From: Muraenolepis orangiensis
Lineage: Eukaryota; Chordata; Actinopteri; Gadiformes; Muraenolepididae
Direction of reading: 5' to 3'
DNA: 64,000 bases
Assembly: GCA_027704905.1 (NCBI GenBank)
Contig: JANIIK010000702.1
Coordinates: forward strand, 151,001-215,000
Below are positions 1 to 8,664 of this stretch, piece by piece. The number at the start of each line of letters is the position of its first letter. Positions within the stretch are counted from its first letter, which is position 1. The position numbers and the translations under genes were made by a program. The notes under the pieces are model-generated. The model saw nothing but the letters and a program-made list of their open reading frames with translations, did not search any database and was not told where the DNA came from.

Positions 1-318
1 CCGGATCCGCCCGACGACGTCACGCAGCCCCCGTCTGCTGAGCCGCGCCGGATCCGCCCGACGACGTCACGCAGGCCCCGTCTGCTGACGCCGCGCCGTA
101 CCCGCCCGACGACGTCACGCAGCCCCCGTCTGCTGACGCCGCGCCGTACCCGCCTGACGACGTCACGCAGCCCCCGTCTGCGGACGCTACGCCGTACCCG
201 CCCGACGATGTCACGCAGCCTCCGTCTGCTGACGTCACGCAGCCCCCGTCTGCTGACGTCACGCAGCCCCGTCTGCTGACGCCGCGCCGTATCCGCCCGA
301 CGACGTCACGCGGTCCCC
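1..318. repeat. GC-rich tandem repeat, unit about 48 bases
   Basis: Seven or so imperfect copies of a unit containing CGACGACGTCACGCAG and CCCCCGTCTGCTGACG. Several copies carry a GACGTCA core and one carries a full TGACGTCA palindrome. The array lies in the variable tail between pol and the 3' LTR of the Gypsy fragment and is probably a coding-tail expansion of that element. Confidence 0.8.
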
Positions 319-663
319 GGCTGTCGACTACAGAGGGGGTTCAGAGCAGACCCCTGAGGAGACTCCAGAGGAGGTCCCGAAGGAGACCCTTAGAGGAGAC
401 CCCTGGAGGAGGGTCCAGAGGAGACCTCCAGAGAGGACTCCCACCGACCTGGGCAGAAGGGGTGGCTCTCTTCCCGGGCCCCACCCGCCCACCAAATCTC
501 CTCCACCCCCCCGGATCATCGACTGGGACGCAGACGGTCCAGAGGGGCGGGGTTGGCCCCCGCGCCGCTACAGTCGGGATCTGTTCTTTTCCCTCAACTG
601 CCACCGGGAACACCCCTTCAAGCCGGGTTGGACGCCAGGAGGCGCCCGTTGAGGGGGGGGTAC
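1..663 (+). mobile_element. 3' internal end of a Gypsy LTR element (family E)
   Basis: This is the tail of the internal region of a plus-strand Gypsy-type element cut by the window edge. One frame ends in a basic, proline-rich stretch with a TGA at 650-652. A polypurine tract of one A and a run of G follows at 651-660, three bases before an LTR that starts TGTCACGG. That order (stop codon, polypurine tract, LTR) is the normal 3' end of a Gypsy polyprotein. No enzymatic domain is visible in what remains, and the frames around 320-450 are broken by purine-rich repeats. The lineage within Gypsy cannot be set from this piece. Confidence 0.7.
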
Positions 664-1155
664 TGTCACGGTTACGGTGGTTGGCAGGGGGCGTGGCCTA
701 GCCACGTGCGCTGGTGGCGCACACACGCTCCTGTCAACAATCACGTTGGTTGGCAGGGGGCGTGGCCTAGCCACGTGCGCTGGCCACACACACACACACA
801 CACACCTGGACTCAATTTCCCCCCGTGTAATTTGTTCATCACCTCACCTGGGGTATATATACGTTGTCTTTCCTTTACCCCAGCGTGAGGTCGTTACTCT
901 ACTATTCACGTAGTTCTCCCGTCTGGTACCCATCGCCTGCCAACTACCTGCCGGTACTCCGCACCCGATACCCCCGGTACAGACTCCTTCCCCTGTCCCG
1001 GACTACCCGCCGGTCAACTGCTGCCGGTACTCCGCGGATCGTCCTCCCCGTGTACCCTTGTGTTTTGTGTGTGTTTGGAAATAAAGCCGTCTCGTATCAC
1101 TCTCCACTTGTCGGCGTCTGCGTTCGGGGTCCAACCCACTCCCTCTCTCGTGACA
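664..1155 (+). mobile_element. 3' LTR of Gypsy family E
   Basis: The LTR starts TGTCACGG and ends CGTGACA, follows a polypurine tract directly, and contains a TATATA box near 852 and AATAAA at 1080-1085. Its first 60 bases closely match a solo LTR at 39105-39687. The motif around AGCCACGTGCGCTGG occurs twice inside this copy (about 676-724 and 748-783). The 5' half of the element is outside the window, so the target duplication cannot be tested. Confidence 0.8.
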
Positions 1156-1252
1156 ACATCCCCAGTATCAGTAGTACCCCCCCCCCCCCCCCCCCCATTT
1201 TAAGAACACGCATGTAGTTGGCTAAGAGCCCTTATTTTTCCCTTGGTTGCAG

Positions 1253-1655
1253 TGTCACCCCTACGTGTGTAGTGTGCCAGTTTGTAGTGTCACCCCTACT
1301 TGTGCAGTGTACCGCCTGACGAGGGGGGGGAACCGGATAGCGGGGGGGAACTAGCAGGGTGGGGAGACCACCGGGAGCAGGGCCCCTTATAGCCTAGCCT
1401 GTAGTCCCAGAGGCAGCCCCACGCACAGTAGTTTTATAGGTTTAATAGTACTGTATTTTATGAATTATATTGGGAACCCCTATGTGTTTAATAAAGATTT
1501 TTATACTTTTATTCACCGCCTCCACGCTTGCTTGTTGGAGTGATATTGGAGATCGGTATGGTAGCTAGCCCACTGGAGAGTGTATCCTATGTAGCTACCC
1601 GCTTGCACTGTGTGGTTGCATGGGTTAGGACATGCTCCGTGGTGCACTAGTGACA
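1253..1655 (+). mobile_element. Possible solo LTR
   Basis: A 403-base segment begins TGTCACCCC and ends CTAGTGACA, giving a six-base terminal inverted repeat of the LTR type, with AATAAA at 1490-1495. I see no matching duplication in the flanks (TGCAG before, CTTAC after), and a second TGTCACCCC lies at 1288. A poly-C tract (about 1181-1197) and unassigned intron precede it. Confidence 0.35.
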
Positions 1656-1763
1656 CTTACTCAGACTATTCCAGATGAATCAAGCAGTTGAACGCATACT
1701 GTGTGATTTCACAAGTCACATGTCTGTAAGGGATTCTTTTTTTTTTGTACTATAACAACTGAC

Positions 1764-1922
1764 CTGGAAGTGGTTCCCCTCAGGGTCTGTGATGTCACTA
1801 TGTGTCGTGCTCAGTCTGTAGCTTCCTGATTGGCTCCCAGGGCTGGAGGGGGCGGGGTCTGTAGAATACACACACGTCCCGTCCTTCCCAATCAACAGCT
1901 TGCCTGTGCTGGATGGAAACAC
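1764..1922 (-). CDS. spag17: spag17 exon (most 3' in window)
   Basis: A 159-base exon, 53 codons, phase 0 at both ends. The acceptor is TTCCAG before GTGTTTCC and the donor is CAG followed by GTCAGT. It starts VFPSSTGKLL and holds DPEGNHFQ, matching recalled SPAG17 residues right after the segment encoded by exon 25316-25488. Splicing the two gives GVYR-VFPSSTG without a phase break. The intron between them is 23.4 kb of nested insertions. No stop or frameshift is seen in this exon. Confidence 0.85.
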
Positions 1923-1947
1923 CTGGAACACACATTAACTGTTATAT

Positions 1948-2171
1948 TGTAGGAGTGCGGAACAAAAGGACTGCCAGGCGATAGTTTAGTTGCGAGACAC
2001 TGCGGTCCTTTCTTTATTTTCCACTTCCTTATTTATCCCCAATACGTCAACACGTCACCCCGGTTGCTCCCCCCCCCGTCAACAACGTCATGCTCCCTTA
2101 AAGGCACATACCCTTGTGCATCACCCAACACCGGATGTGAATTATATTGTCCATACCCGTTGTCCCCTACA
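1948..2171 (-). mobile_element. Gypsy A 3' LTR with adjacent polypurine tract
   Basis: On the minus strand it runs from TGTAGGGGACAACGGG to CCGCACTCCTACA, 224 bases. A G-rich polypurine tract occupies about 2172-2182, directly upstream in element orientation. The copy at 14973-15195 is almost identical, so the insertion is fairly recent. Confidence 0.9.
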
Positions 2172-4715
2172 TGCGCCCCCCCAGAATTCACAAGAACAGG
2201 CTGTATAAGCCGTTGCGGACCCCGGATAATCCTGCCGAAACGGCTGCGGGTGTCCAGTGTCCGTGTTGCGACGGGACCAGTGACCACCAGAGGGTGATCA
2301 GAGGACTTGACGGCCAGAGGCAACCCCTGCGTCGTGGGGGAACCCGTAGCCACCGGAGGGTGGTCTGAGGTTTTGACGGTCGGGGGGCGGCCGCGCCTCG
2401 GCGGCTGAGCCACAGGAACCGGATGATCCAGGTCCACATGTGCTGGTTTTAGACGATCCACTGAGATGTGGTCCGGTTTCCCTCCTATGTCGACCACGAA
2501 CGATTTCTCCCCCGTCTCCAAAACCCGAAAAGGCCCATCATAAGGTGGCTGTAGCGGCGACCGATGGGCATCATGCCGGACAAAAACGTACTCTGCTGTG
2601 TGCAGATTAGGTGGCAAATACGCCTGCGGCAACCGGTGCTGCGATGTGGGCACAGGCAGAAACACCTTGGCATTGTCCAGGAAGGAGGATCGTTGCCGGC
2701 CGGCAGACCAAGGCGTTGTGGTGTTGGGGATGAAATCCCCGGGGACTCGCAATGGCTGCCCATAAACCAGTTCAGCTGAGGAAGCCTGAAGGTCTTCCTT
2801 AGGGGCTGATCGGAGGCCTAGCATGACCCACGGAAGTTGGTCAACCCACCCACTGTCTCGGAGACTGGCCCTAAATGCGGCCTTCATTGACCTATGAAAC
2901 CTCTCACACAGTCCATTGGCTTGAGGGTGATAAGCCGTTGTGCGGTGCAGCTTCACCCCGAGACCCTGGGCCACTGCACTCCAGAGTTCCGATGTGAACT
3001 GAGGCCCTCGGTCCGAGGTTATGTCCGATGGGGCACCAAAACGGGCAACCCAGGTGCCGATGAATGCTCGTGCCACGTCCGCAGATGTAGTGGAAACCAG
3101 TGGAACTGCCTCTGGCCAACGTGTCGTCCTGTCAACCATGGTAAGGAGGTAGGTGCAACCGCGAGAGGGCGGCAGAGGCCCAACCAAGTCCACATGCACA
3201 TGATCAAACCGCCTTTCGGGCACCTTGAAAGGGGTTAATGGGGCCTTGGTGTGTCGGTGCACCTTGGCCCGTTGACACTCCACACAAGCATTAGCCCAAT
3301 CTCGCACATCTCTTTTAAGTCCGTGCCAGACGAATTTGGCTGTCACCAACTGCTGTGATGCTTTCCTGCCCGGGTGGGAAAGGCAGTGGAGAGCATCGAA
3401 ACCGCCTCCTCCAAGCGGCAGGGACCACAGGGCGCGGCTGCCCAAGTGAAATGTCACAGAGGAGCGTGGAACCGGTGTCATCAAAAGGAATGTCCACCAA
3501 CTGTAGACCTGTATCCGTGGCCTTACAATCCTGGACGTCCTTGTCGGAAAGCTGATCGGCTGCCATACATGCATAATCAATGCCGAGGTGGACCGTACTG
3601 ATAATAGCCCGAGAGAGGCAGTCGGCGACAGGGTTGTTCTTCCCGGGAATATGTTGGATATCTGTAGTAAACTCTGAGATGGCGGACAACTGGCGTTGCT
3701 GGCGAGCGGACCATGGCTCTGAAACCTTGGCCATGGCAAATGCCAGAGCAAACGCTGTAAATGGCCGGCCCTCCAACAGGAACCGGAAATGTCGTACTGT
3801 ATTTCCACTCACTGGCTCTGAGCTGCCGACTAAAAAAGGCGAGGGGTTGCCATCGCCCTTCGACTAGCTGCTCGTACACTGCCCCAACAGCATAATCTGA
3901 CGCGTCGGTTGTGAGAGCGATCGGCGCCTCGGGTACTGGGTGCGCCAACATGGCCGCCTTAGCTAGGGCCTGCTTGGTGCCTTTGAAAGCTGTGTCCATA
4001 TCCTCCGACCAAGCAAGAGTGAGTTTCGCAGGCTTCCCCTTGAGCGCCTCGTAAAGGGGTTGCATGAGCTGGGCTGCCCTGGGCACAAAGCGATGATAGA
4101 AATTAACCATTCCCAAAAATTCCTGTAGCGACCGGACGGTGAGGGGCCGTGGAAACTTGCTCACAGCCTCCACTTTCGATGGCAGTGGCACTGCCCCATC
4201 CTTGGTGATGCGGTGCCCCAGGAAATCAATTACCGGCAGTCCAAACTGGCACTTCGCTGGGTTAACAATTAACCCATGCTGACTTAGGCGCTCGAACAGT
4301 GTGTGGAGATGAGCCATGTGCTCACCCTTTGAGGAGCTGGCGATGAGGATGTCGTCTAAGTACGTGAACAGGAACAGGAACGCTGTCCATAAGGCGCTGA
4401 AATGCCTGGCCCGCGTTCTTAAGTCCAAAAGGCATTCGGAGGAACTCGAAGAGCCCAAACGGAGTGATTACCGCGGTCTTCGGAATGTCCTGTGTTTGTA
4501 CTGGAACCTGGTGATAACCACGAAACAAGGTCCACTTTAGAAAAAATTGCTTTCCCCGCTAGGCGAGCTGAAAAGTCCTGAATGTGCGGTATGGGGTAGC
4601 GGTCAGGGGTCGTAGCCTCATTTAGGCGCCGATAATCACCACACGGACGCCAACCCCTGGTGGCCTTTGGCACCATATGGAGCGGCGAAGCCCAAGGGCT
4701 ATTGGACCGTCGCAC
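2033..4715 (-). pseudogene. Gypsy A pol remnant (RT, RNase H, integrase)
   Basis: Read on the minus strand, domains appear in the usual Gypsy order. Reverse transcriptase starts mid-domain near 4715, runs through MPFGLKNAGQAFQRLM near 4430 and has its YLDD catalytic box near 4350. RNase H has TDASDYAVGAVYEQ near 3900 and its tail ends near 3600. Integrase has a zinc-binding region with CVEC near 3290, HVDLVGPLPP, SDRGPQFT and CERFHR as the D, D, E centre. The open frame continues through the polypurine tract into the LTR, stopping at 2033. At least four frame changes (about 4535, 4370, 3820 and 3400) break the polyprotein. Confidence 0.88.
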
Positions 4716-4920
4716 AATACCGAGGCTCTGGAGGGTTCACGAGCAGATGCGCTACTCTGGACGCGGTAGCGCTGCCGAGGGCGGACACCACGTAATAGTA
4801 TTTGGTCTCCTCATCTGTGATCCTCCGTATGGCGAACTGCGCCTCTGCCTGCGCGAACCAAACGGCAGCCTGCTGCTCCCAAAACTCCGGTAGCTTAATA
4901 GCTACAGCGTTTGTGCTCAT
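4716..4920 (-). pseudogene. Gypsy A gag N-terminal fragment
   Basis: ATG at 4920 starts MSTNAVAIKLPEFWEQQA, followed by about 60 residues typical of CsRn1-type gag (a YYVVSALGSATASRV segment). It then runs out of frame into the middle of reverse transcriptase at about 4715. An internal deletion has therefore removed the rest of gag, the protease and the RT N-terminus. Confidence 0.75.
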
Positions 4921-4933
4921 GTTGAAAAAATAA

Positions 4934-4967
<34 letters not shown>

Positions 4968-4994
4968 TACTTAAAAAATAAATAAATAAGTAAG
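4921..4994. repeat. AAT/ATA microsatellite in the Gypsy A leader
   Basis: About a dozen AAT/ATA repeats and A-rich sequence lie just upstream of the Gypsy A gag start. Gypsy B inserted at the end of this tract, duplicating TAAG. Confidence 0.8.
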
Positions 4995-6655
4995 TGTAAC
5001 CCAGGTCATGTAGACTGGTTACTGATGGATAGATGAGGATGTTCTGTCGGGTAATGTCACTGGTGAAAAGGAGGAGCAAGTCTGCCTAGCTTGACTGCTG
5101 CTGACTAGTGGCCAGCCAATGATACAAAGACCTGTGAATTCCCCCAATCAGACGGCACCCCTCTATTACTTGCCCCGCCCCTTCTCTGTCTCTGCCGCTG
5201 CTCTGCTGTGAACCCCCACTCACACAGAACCAACCTGCGCTGAAGGAGAGAGACCTAGTCACAGAGCACAGGCTAATTAATAAGTTCTAATCTAAAAGTG
5301 GATATAGTGTACAGTGCGCACGCCTTGCCCATCATCTCGGTGTTGCCAGAGGGCTGAGAGTTGTTTCAAACAACATTGGTGAGTTGCTACAAACTTTGTT
5401 AGTTACATTAACAGCCAAGCAGCCATGCGGTTAGCAGTGTTAGCAGCCAATAGGCTAAGCTACCATGCGAAGTCAATACAAATGTTTGGCTAATTGCTAG
5501 TATTGTTGTTCCAAGCTAACCTACCTATTTTTACAATGTAGGATATATATTTTGCACTTTAAATGGAACAGAACTATTTCATGTCACCACTGTGTGTTGC
5601 TTCTATTTCATTTTTGTAGGTTTTGTCATGTTTTAGCCTTTAATTGAATGGGCTGCTAAGTGAGCATATTTTCCACACCTTTCATTCCTAGCTGAGTGTG
5701 CTGGGTGTGTGCTGCCTCTGTACTGCATCACCAGTCCTGGTGATTAGAGGATAACTTTATTTGGATGCCATTGGTGAGAAAAGCACTTTATTACAATGCA
5801 TCTTATTTTATTTTTCATTTTGAGAATGTATTTTATTTTAATAGTATAAGTTTGTTGTACTACTAGAAAGAGATTGTCATTTTATTTTAATTATTGAAAG
5901 ACCCTTATTGTGAAACACTGTTAATTATAGTTTTTCATGTGGTCCTGTATGCATGTCATACAGGTCAGGTTTTTTGGATGAGGCCAGAGTCTGGGTCTAC
6001 CAGGGATGGCGAGCTGCTGAAGGAGACTACATGCGAAGACCATCTTTGGATTTTCCTTGGCGACTCACTCTGCACTGAATCTGTGTTTCTGCCAGTGTGG
6101 TGGATGGAACTGATCTTGAAAGGAACTCTGAACTCTGCACGGTATCCATCCCATGGTGCTGCACTCCACAGTGTAGTTGGACTGTCGGTTGACTCACTCA
6201 CATACATCCATTTGTGGTTTAAATGTTGGGTTTATTGACTGGGGATTGATGTGTTATTGTGGATTGACTGATTGTGATTTCATGCTACAGTTAAAGAAAG
6301 ATATTTACCAGGGTGCACCCATAGTTTAGAACCCGTAGGATTTAAATCCTAAACTTAAAGGTTGTTTAAGAAAAGTAAGTTTATGTCAAGTGGTGACTAC
6401 AAGTCACATTTGGTTTTCTACTGAGCTCATTGTAATTTGTCTGTCTGTTATGTGTATTTTGGTACCAGTTCCTTTACTTCTATTTTTCTAAATACAAGCC
6501 GGCGCTTCTTTAATTCCTACACACCTGTCTTGTCTCATCATTGGGTTACTCTTAAATGCTCCAGTAGACGAACCTTAACAATTACTAACCCAGGATTAAT
6601 ACCTTATATGGTAGTGGTTATAAGTCCATTACATACAGGTGATACACGTGTTACA
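4995..6655 (+). mobile_element. Gypsy B 5' LTR
   Basis: Matches 13269-14929 along its full length with the same total of 1661 bases. Small indels near the 3' third cancel out. The LTR is unusually long for a fish Gypsy element. Short open frames inside it (for example 5894-6238) occur in both copies but resemble nothing I recognise. Confidence 0.92.
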
Positions 6656-6662
6656 TAAAATA

Positions 6663-6680
6663 TGGCGAGCTAGCCAGGAG
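6663..6680 (+). promoter_or_regulatory. Gypsy B primer binding site, tRNA-Arg type
   Basis: TGGCGAGCTAGCCAGGAG lies seven bases after the LTR. From memory it complements the 3' end of vertebrate tRNA-Arg(ACG) plus CCA at 17 of 18 positions. Confidence 0.7.
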
Positions 6681-6784
6681 CATTGTGGGTAATTAATGAC
6701 TAAACGAGATAACAGGTATTGATAAAAAAATAATATATATATATATATACAAATAACTTGAAGTTAATTTGAAGCCCGGTCAAA

Positions 6785-6964
6785 ATGGAAATAGTTATGA
6801 GTGAACAGGTCAAAATCCCTAACTCAGTCATAGTTAGTGGGCTTATCGGTGTAGAATTTGATGAGGAAATCACTGAACACTTAAAAACTCATGGCAAAAT
6901 TAACCGTATACTCCCCATTGAAGATGATGAATCTCCATTTTATGGGCAGTTAATTTATGAGTGA
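6785..6964 (+). pseudogene. Gypsy B gag N-terminal segment in a separate frame
   Basis: A 59-codon frame starting MEIVMSEQVKIPNSVIVSGL and ending LIYE-stop. It resembles the N-terminal domain of PNMA-type (paraneoplastic Ma) gag proteins. The next gag frame begins with ATG at 6957, overlapping it, and continues the same domain with ESGASMESLQSLLP. One frame change near 6959 therefore separates the two. It is either a mutation in this copy or a frameshift site; I favour mutation. Confidence 0.6.
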
Positions 6965-8495
6965 GTCTGGCGCGTCCATGGAGTCACTTCAGTCCTTGTT
7001 GCCCCTTACTTATGACAGCCCCAGCAGAGCAGATGTCACGTACAAAGTGAAGGCCTTAGCTTCCGTGTACACTCCTACAGCAAGCAGTAGCGCCACCTGT
7101 ACTTACCTTGAAGAGCTGCAAACCATAGCTAAGCTAAGCGGGAAATCCTTTGAAGAACTGCTACGAGGAGAGCTTGCTAAACTTACCACATCTGCTGCTT
7201 CACCTCTGAGTAACAGTGAAGACGGAGCAAGTGAATTTCCAGGGCCAGGCCCAAGACAGACCCCAGTTGACTGGACCCTCGCGCCGCCACTGGCTGCCAC
7301 ATTCCAACCAATCCTTGAGTCGACGAGTTCAGTTGATCTAACTTCCACACTTGGTGCAAGTTCTCAACCCAGGGTCACCTTCGATCTGACATCAGTTCCA
7401 CCACCCACTATGAATCCTCAGCCACCTGCTTTACCGATTCAACTTCAAAACCTGACCAATGACAACACATCACCTGTCCAAGCACAGGTTGAATCAAAAA
7501 CATATCCACACCTCAGTGTAACTGACGTGAACCCTCCTGACATACAGAGGGTCGTCATTGAACACATTGTGAGAAGCCAAGAAGCTGCATCGCATCATCT
7601 TGCTCCTTCACGTCTCAGAGCCTTTTCAGGCAGATCTCCCCGTCCAGCCAACGAGGTTGACTATGACACATGGCGTACCAATGTCGAACTGATGATGAAT
7701 GACCCTGCTATCTCAGACCTGCACCGGTCTAGGAGAATCCTTGACAGTCTTCTGCCACCAGCTATTGAAGTCACCAAGCACTTGGGTCCACAAGCATCCC
7801 CCGCAGCTTATCTTGAGCTGCTAGATTCTGCTTATGGCACAGTAGAAGATGGAGATGAGCTCTTTGCCAAGTTCCTGACTACGTTCCAAGACCCAAATGA
7901 AAAGCCTTCCAGCTACTTACACAGGTTGCAGGTAGTTTTGGGTTCAGCAGTGAGAAGAGGTGGCGTATCTGCCAGCGAAGTCAACCGACATCTCCTCAAC
8001 CAGTTCTGTCGAAATTGCTGGGACAATGCACTTCTAACTGACCTCCAGCTGAAGCACAGAAAGAACAATCCCCCTTCATTTGCAGAGTTGCTGTTGCTCC
8101 TTCGCACAGAAGAGGATAAACATGCTGCAAAAGTAACTCGCATGAAGCAACACCTTGGTGCCTCCAAGCAACGTGTCACGTCACATCTGCAGAGTGCATG
8201 TGCCTATACTGATTCAAATGAGACTGAACAGTTGCAGAAGCAAGTCGCTGCTCTTCAAAGTCAACTCACAAACTTGAAGAAAGCTAAGACTGAAAAGGAT
8301 AAATCAGCTAATCCCAAAGTAGCTACAGACTACAAAGCCAAGAGTCAAAAGCATGAGAAGCAGCTAACCTCAAGCCGTATTCAAGCAAACCCCGGCCTTG
8401 GTACTGCTTCCGGTGCGGTGAAGATGGGCATATTAAACCATCGTGTGAGAATGAGCCAAACCCTTCACTTGTCGCAGCCAAGAGGAAGCTACTGA
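6957..8495 (+). CDS. Gypsy B gag, main open frame
   Basis: A 512-codon frame encoding the capsid-like part of gag. A proline- and serine-rich stretch (about residues 75-190) precedes a helical capsid region (about 205-390, with FSGRSPRPANEVDYDTWR). A predicted coiled coil follows (residues about 420-450, EQLQKQVAALQSQLTNLKK). The last 35 residues are out-of-frame sequence, because the true zinc knuckle lies in another frame starting near 8360. The start codon at 6957 is probably internal to the original gag. Confidence 0.8.
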   Translation: MSESGASMESLQSLLPLTYDSPSRADVTYKVKALASVYTPTASSSATCTYLEELQTIAKLSGKSFEELLRGELAKLTTSAASPLSNSEDGASEFPGPGPRQTPVDWTLAPPLAATFQPILESTSSVDLTSTLGASSQPRVTFDLTSVPPPTMNPQPPALPIQLQNLTNDNTSPVQAQVESKTYPHLSVTDVNPPDIQRVVIEHIVRSQEAASHHLAPSRLRAFSGRSPRPANEVDYDTWRTNVELMMNDPAISDLHRSRRILDSLLPPAIEVTKHLGPQASPAAYLELLDSAYGTVEDGDELFAKFLTTFQDPNEKPSSYLHRLQVVLGSAVRRGGVSASEVNRHLLNQFCRNCWDNALLTDLQLKHRKNNPPSFAELLLLLRTEEDKHAAKVTRMKQHLGASKQRVTSHLQSACAYTDSNETEQLQKQVAALQSQLTNLKKAKTEKDKSANPKVATDYKAKSQKHEKQLTSSRIQANPGLGTASGAVKMGILNHRVRMSQTLHLSQPRGSY

Positions 8496-8560
8496 ACGAC
8501 AGACAACTTCAGTGGGAAGCTCAACCCGCTTCATCAGATGAGGATCATTTAAACAACTAG
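8357..8560 (+). pseudogene. Gypsy B gag C-terminus with zinc knuckle
   Basis: In the frame ending at TAG 8558-8560 the sequence encodes WYCFRCGEDGHIKPSCE, a CX2CX4HX4C knuckle that binds nucleic acid. It is one frame away from the main gag, so a small indel between about 8357 and 8390 has cut it off. This frame also carries the slippery heptamer at 8548-8554. Confidence 0.8.
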
Positions 8561-8591
8561 CAGCCCCTGTTGAGGGACAAATAGGAGCTGC
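8548..8591 (+). promoter_or_regulatory. Minus-one ribosomal frameshift signal between gag and pol
   Basis: The gag frame reads CAT TTA AAC AAC TAG, so TTTAAAC at 8548-8554 is a slippery heptamer in correct X-XXY-YYZ phase. Five bases later, GCAGCCCCT (8560-8568) can pair with AGGAGCTGC (8583-8591) with one mismatch across a 14-base loop. The pol frame opens at 8542 and is exactly one base back. This is the classic layout for making Gag-Pol. Confidence 0.8.
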
Positions 8592-8664
8592 AAGTAATGA
8601 GACCCGTCCCACTGTAACCAAACAGAGAGCCTCACTGAAATGTGCCCATACTAAAGACAAACCC

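Noticed and set aside
1181..1197. Poly-C tract as a regulatory element
   Set aside because: A simple homopolymer, possibly of unreliable length in the assembly.
5894..6238. 114-codon frame present in both Gypsy B LTRs as a possible accessory gene
   Set aside because: No recognisable domain, and conservation is explained by LTR identity. An LTR-encoded protein cannot be excluded but has no support.
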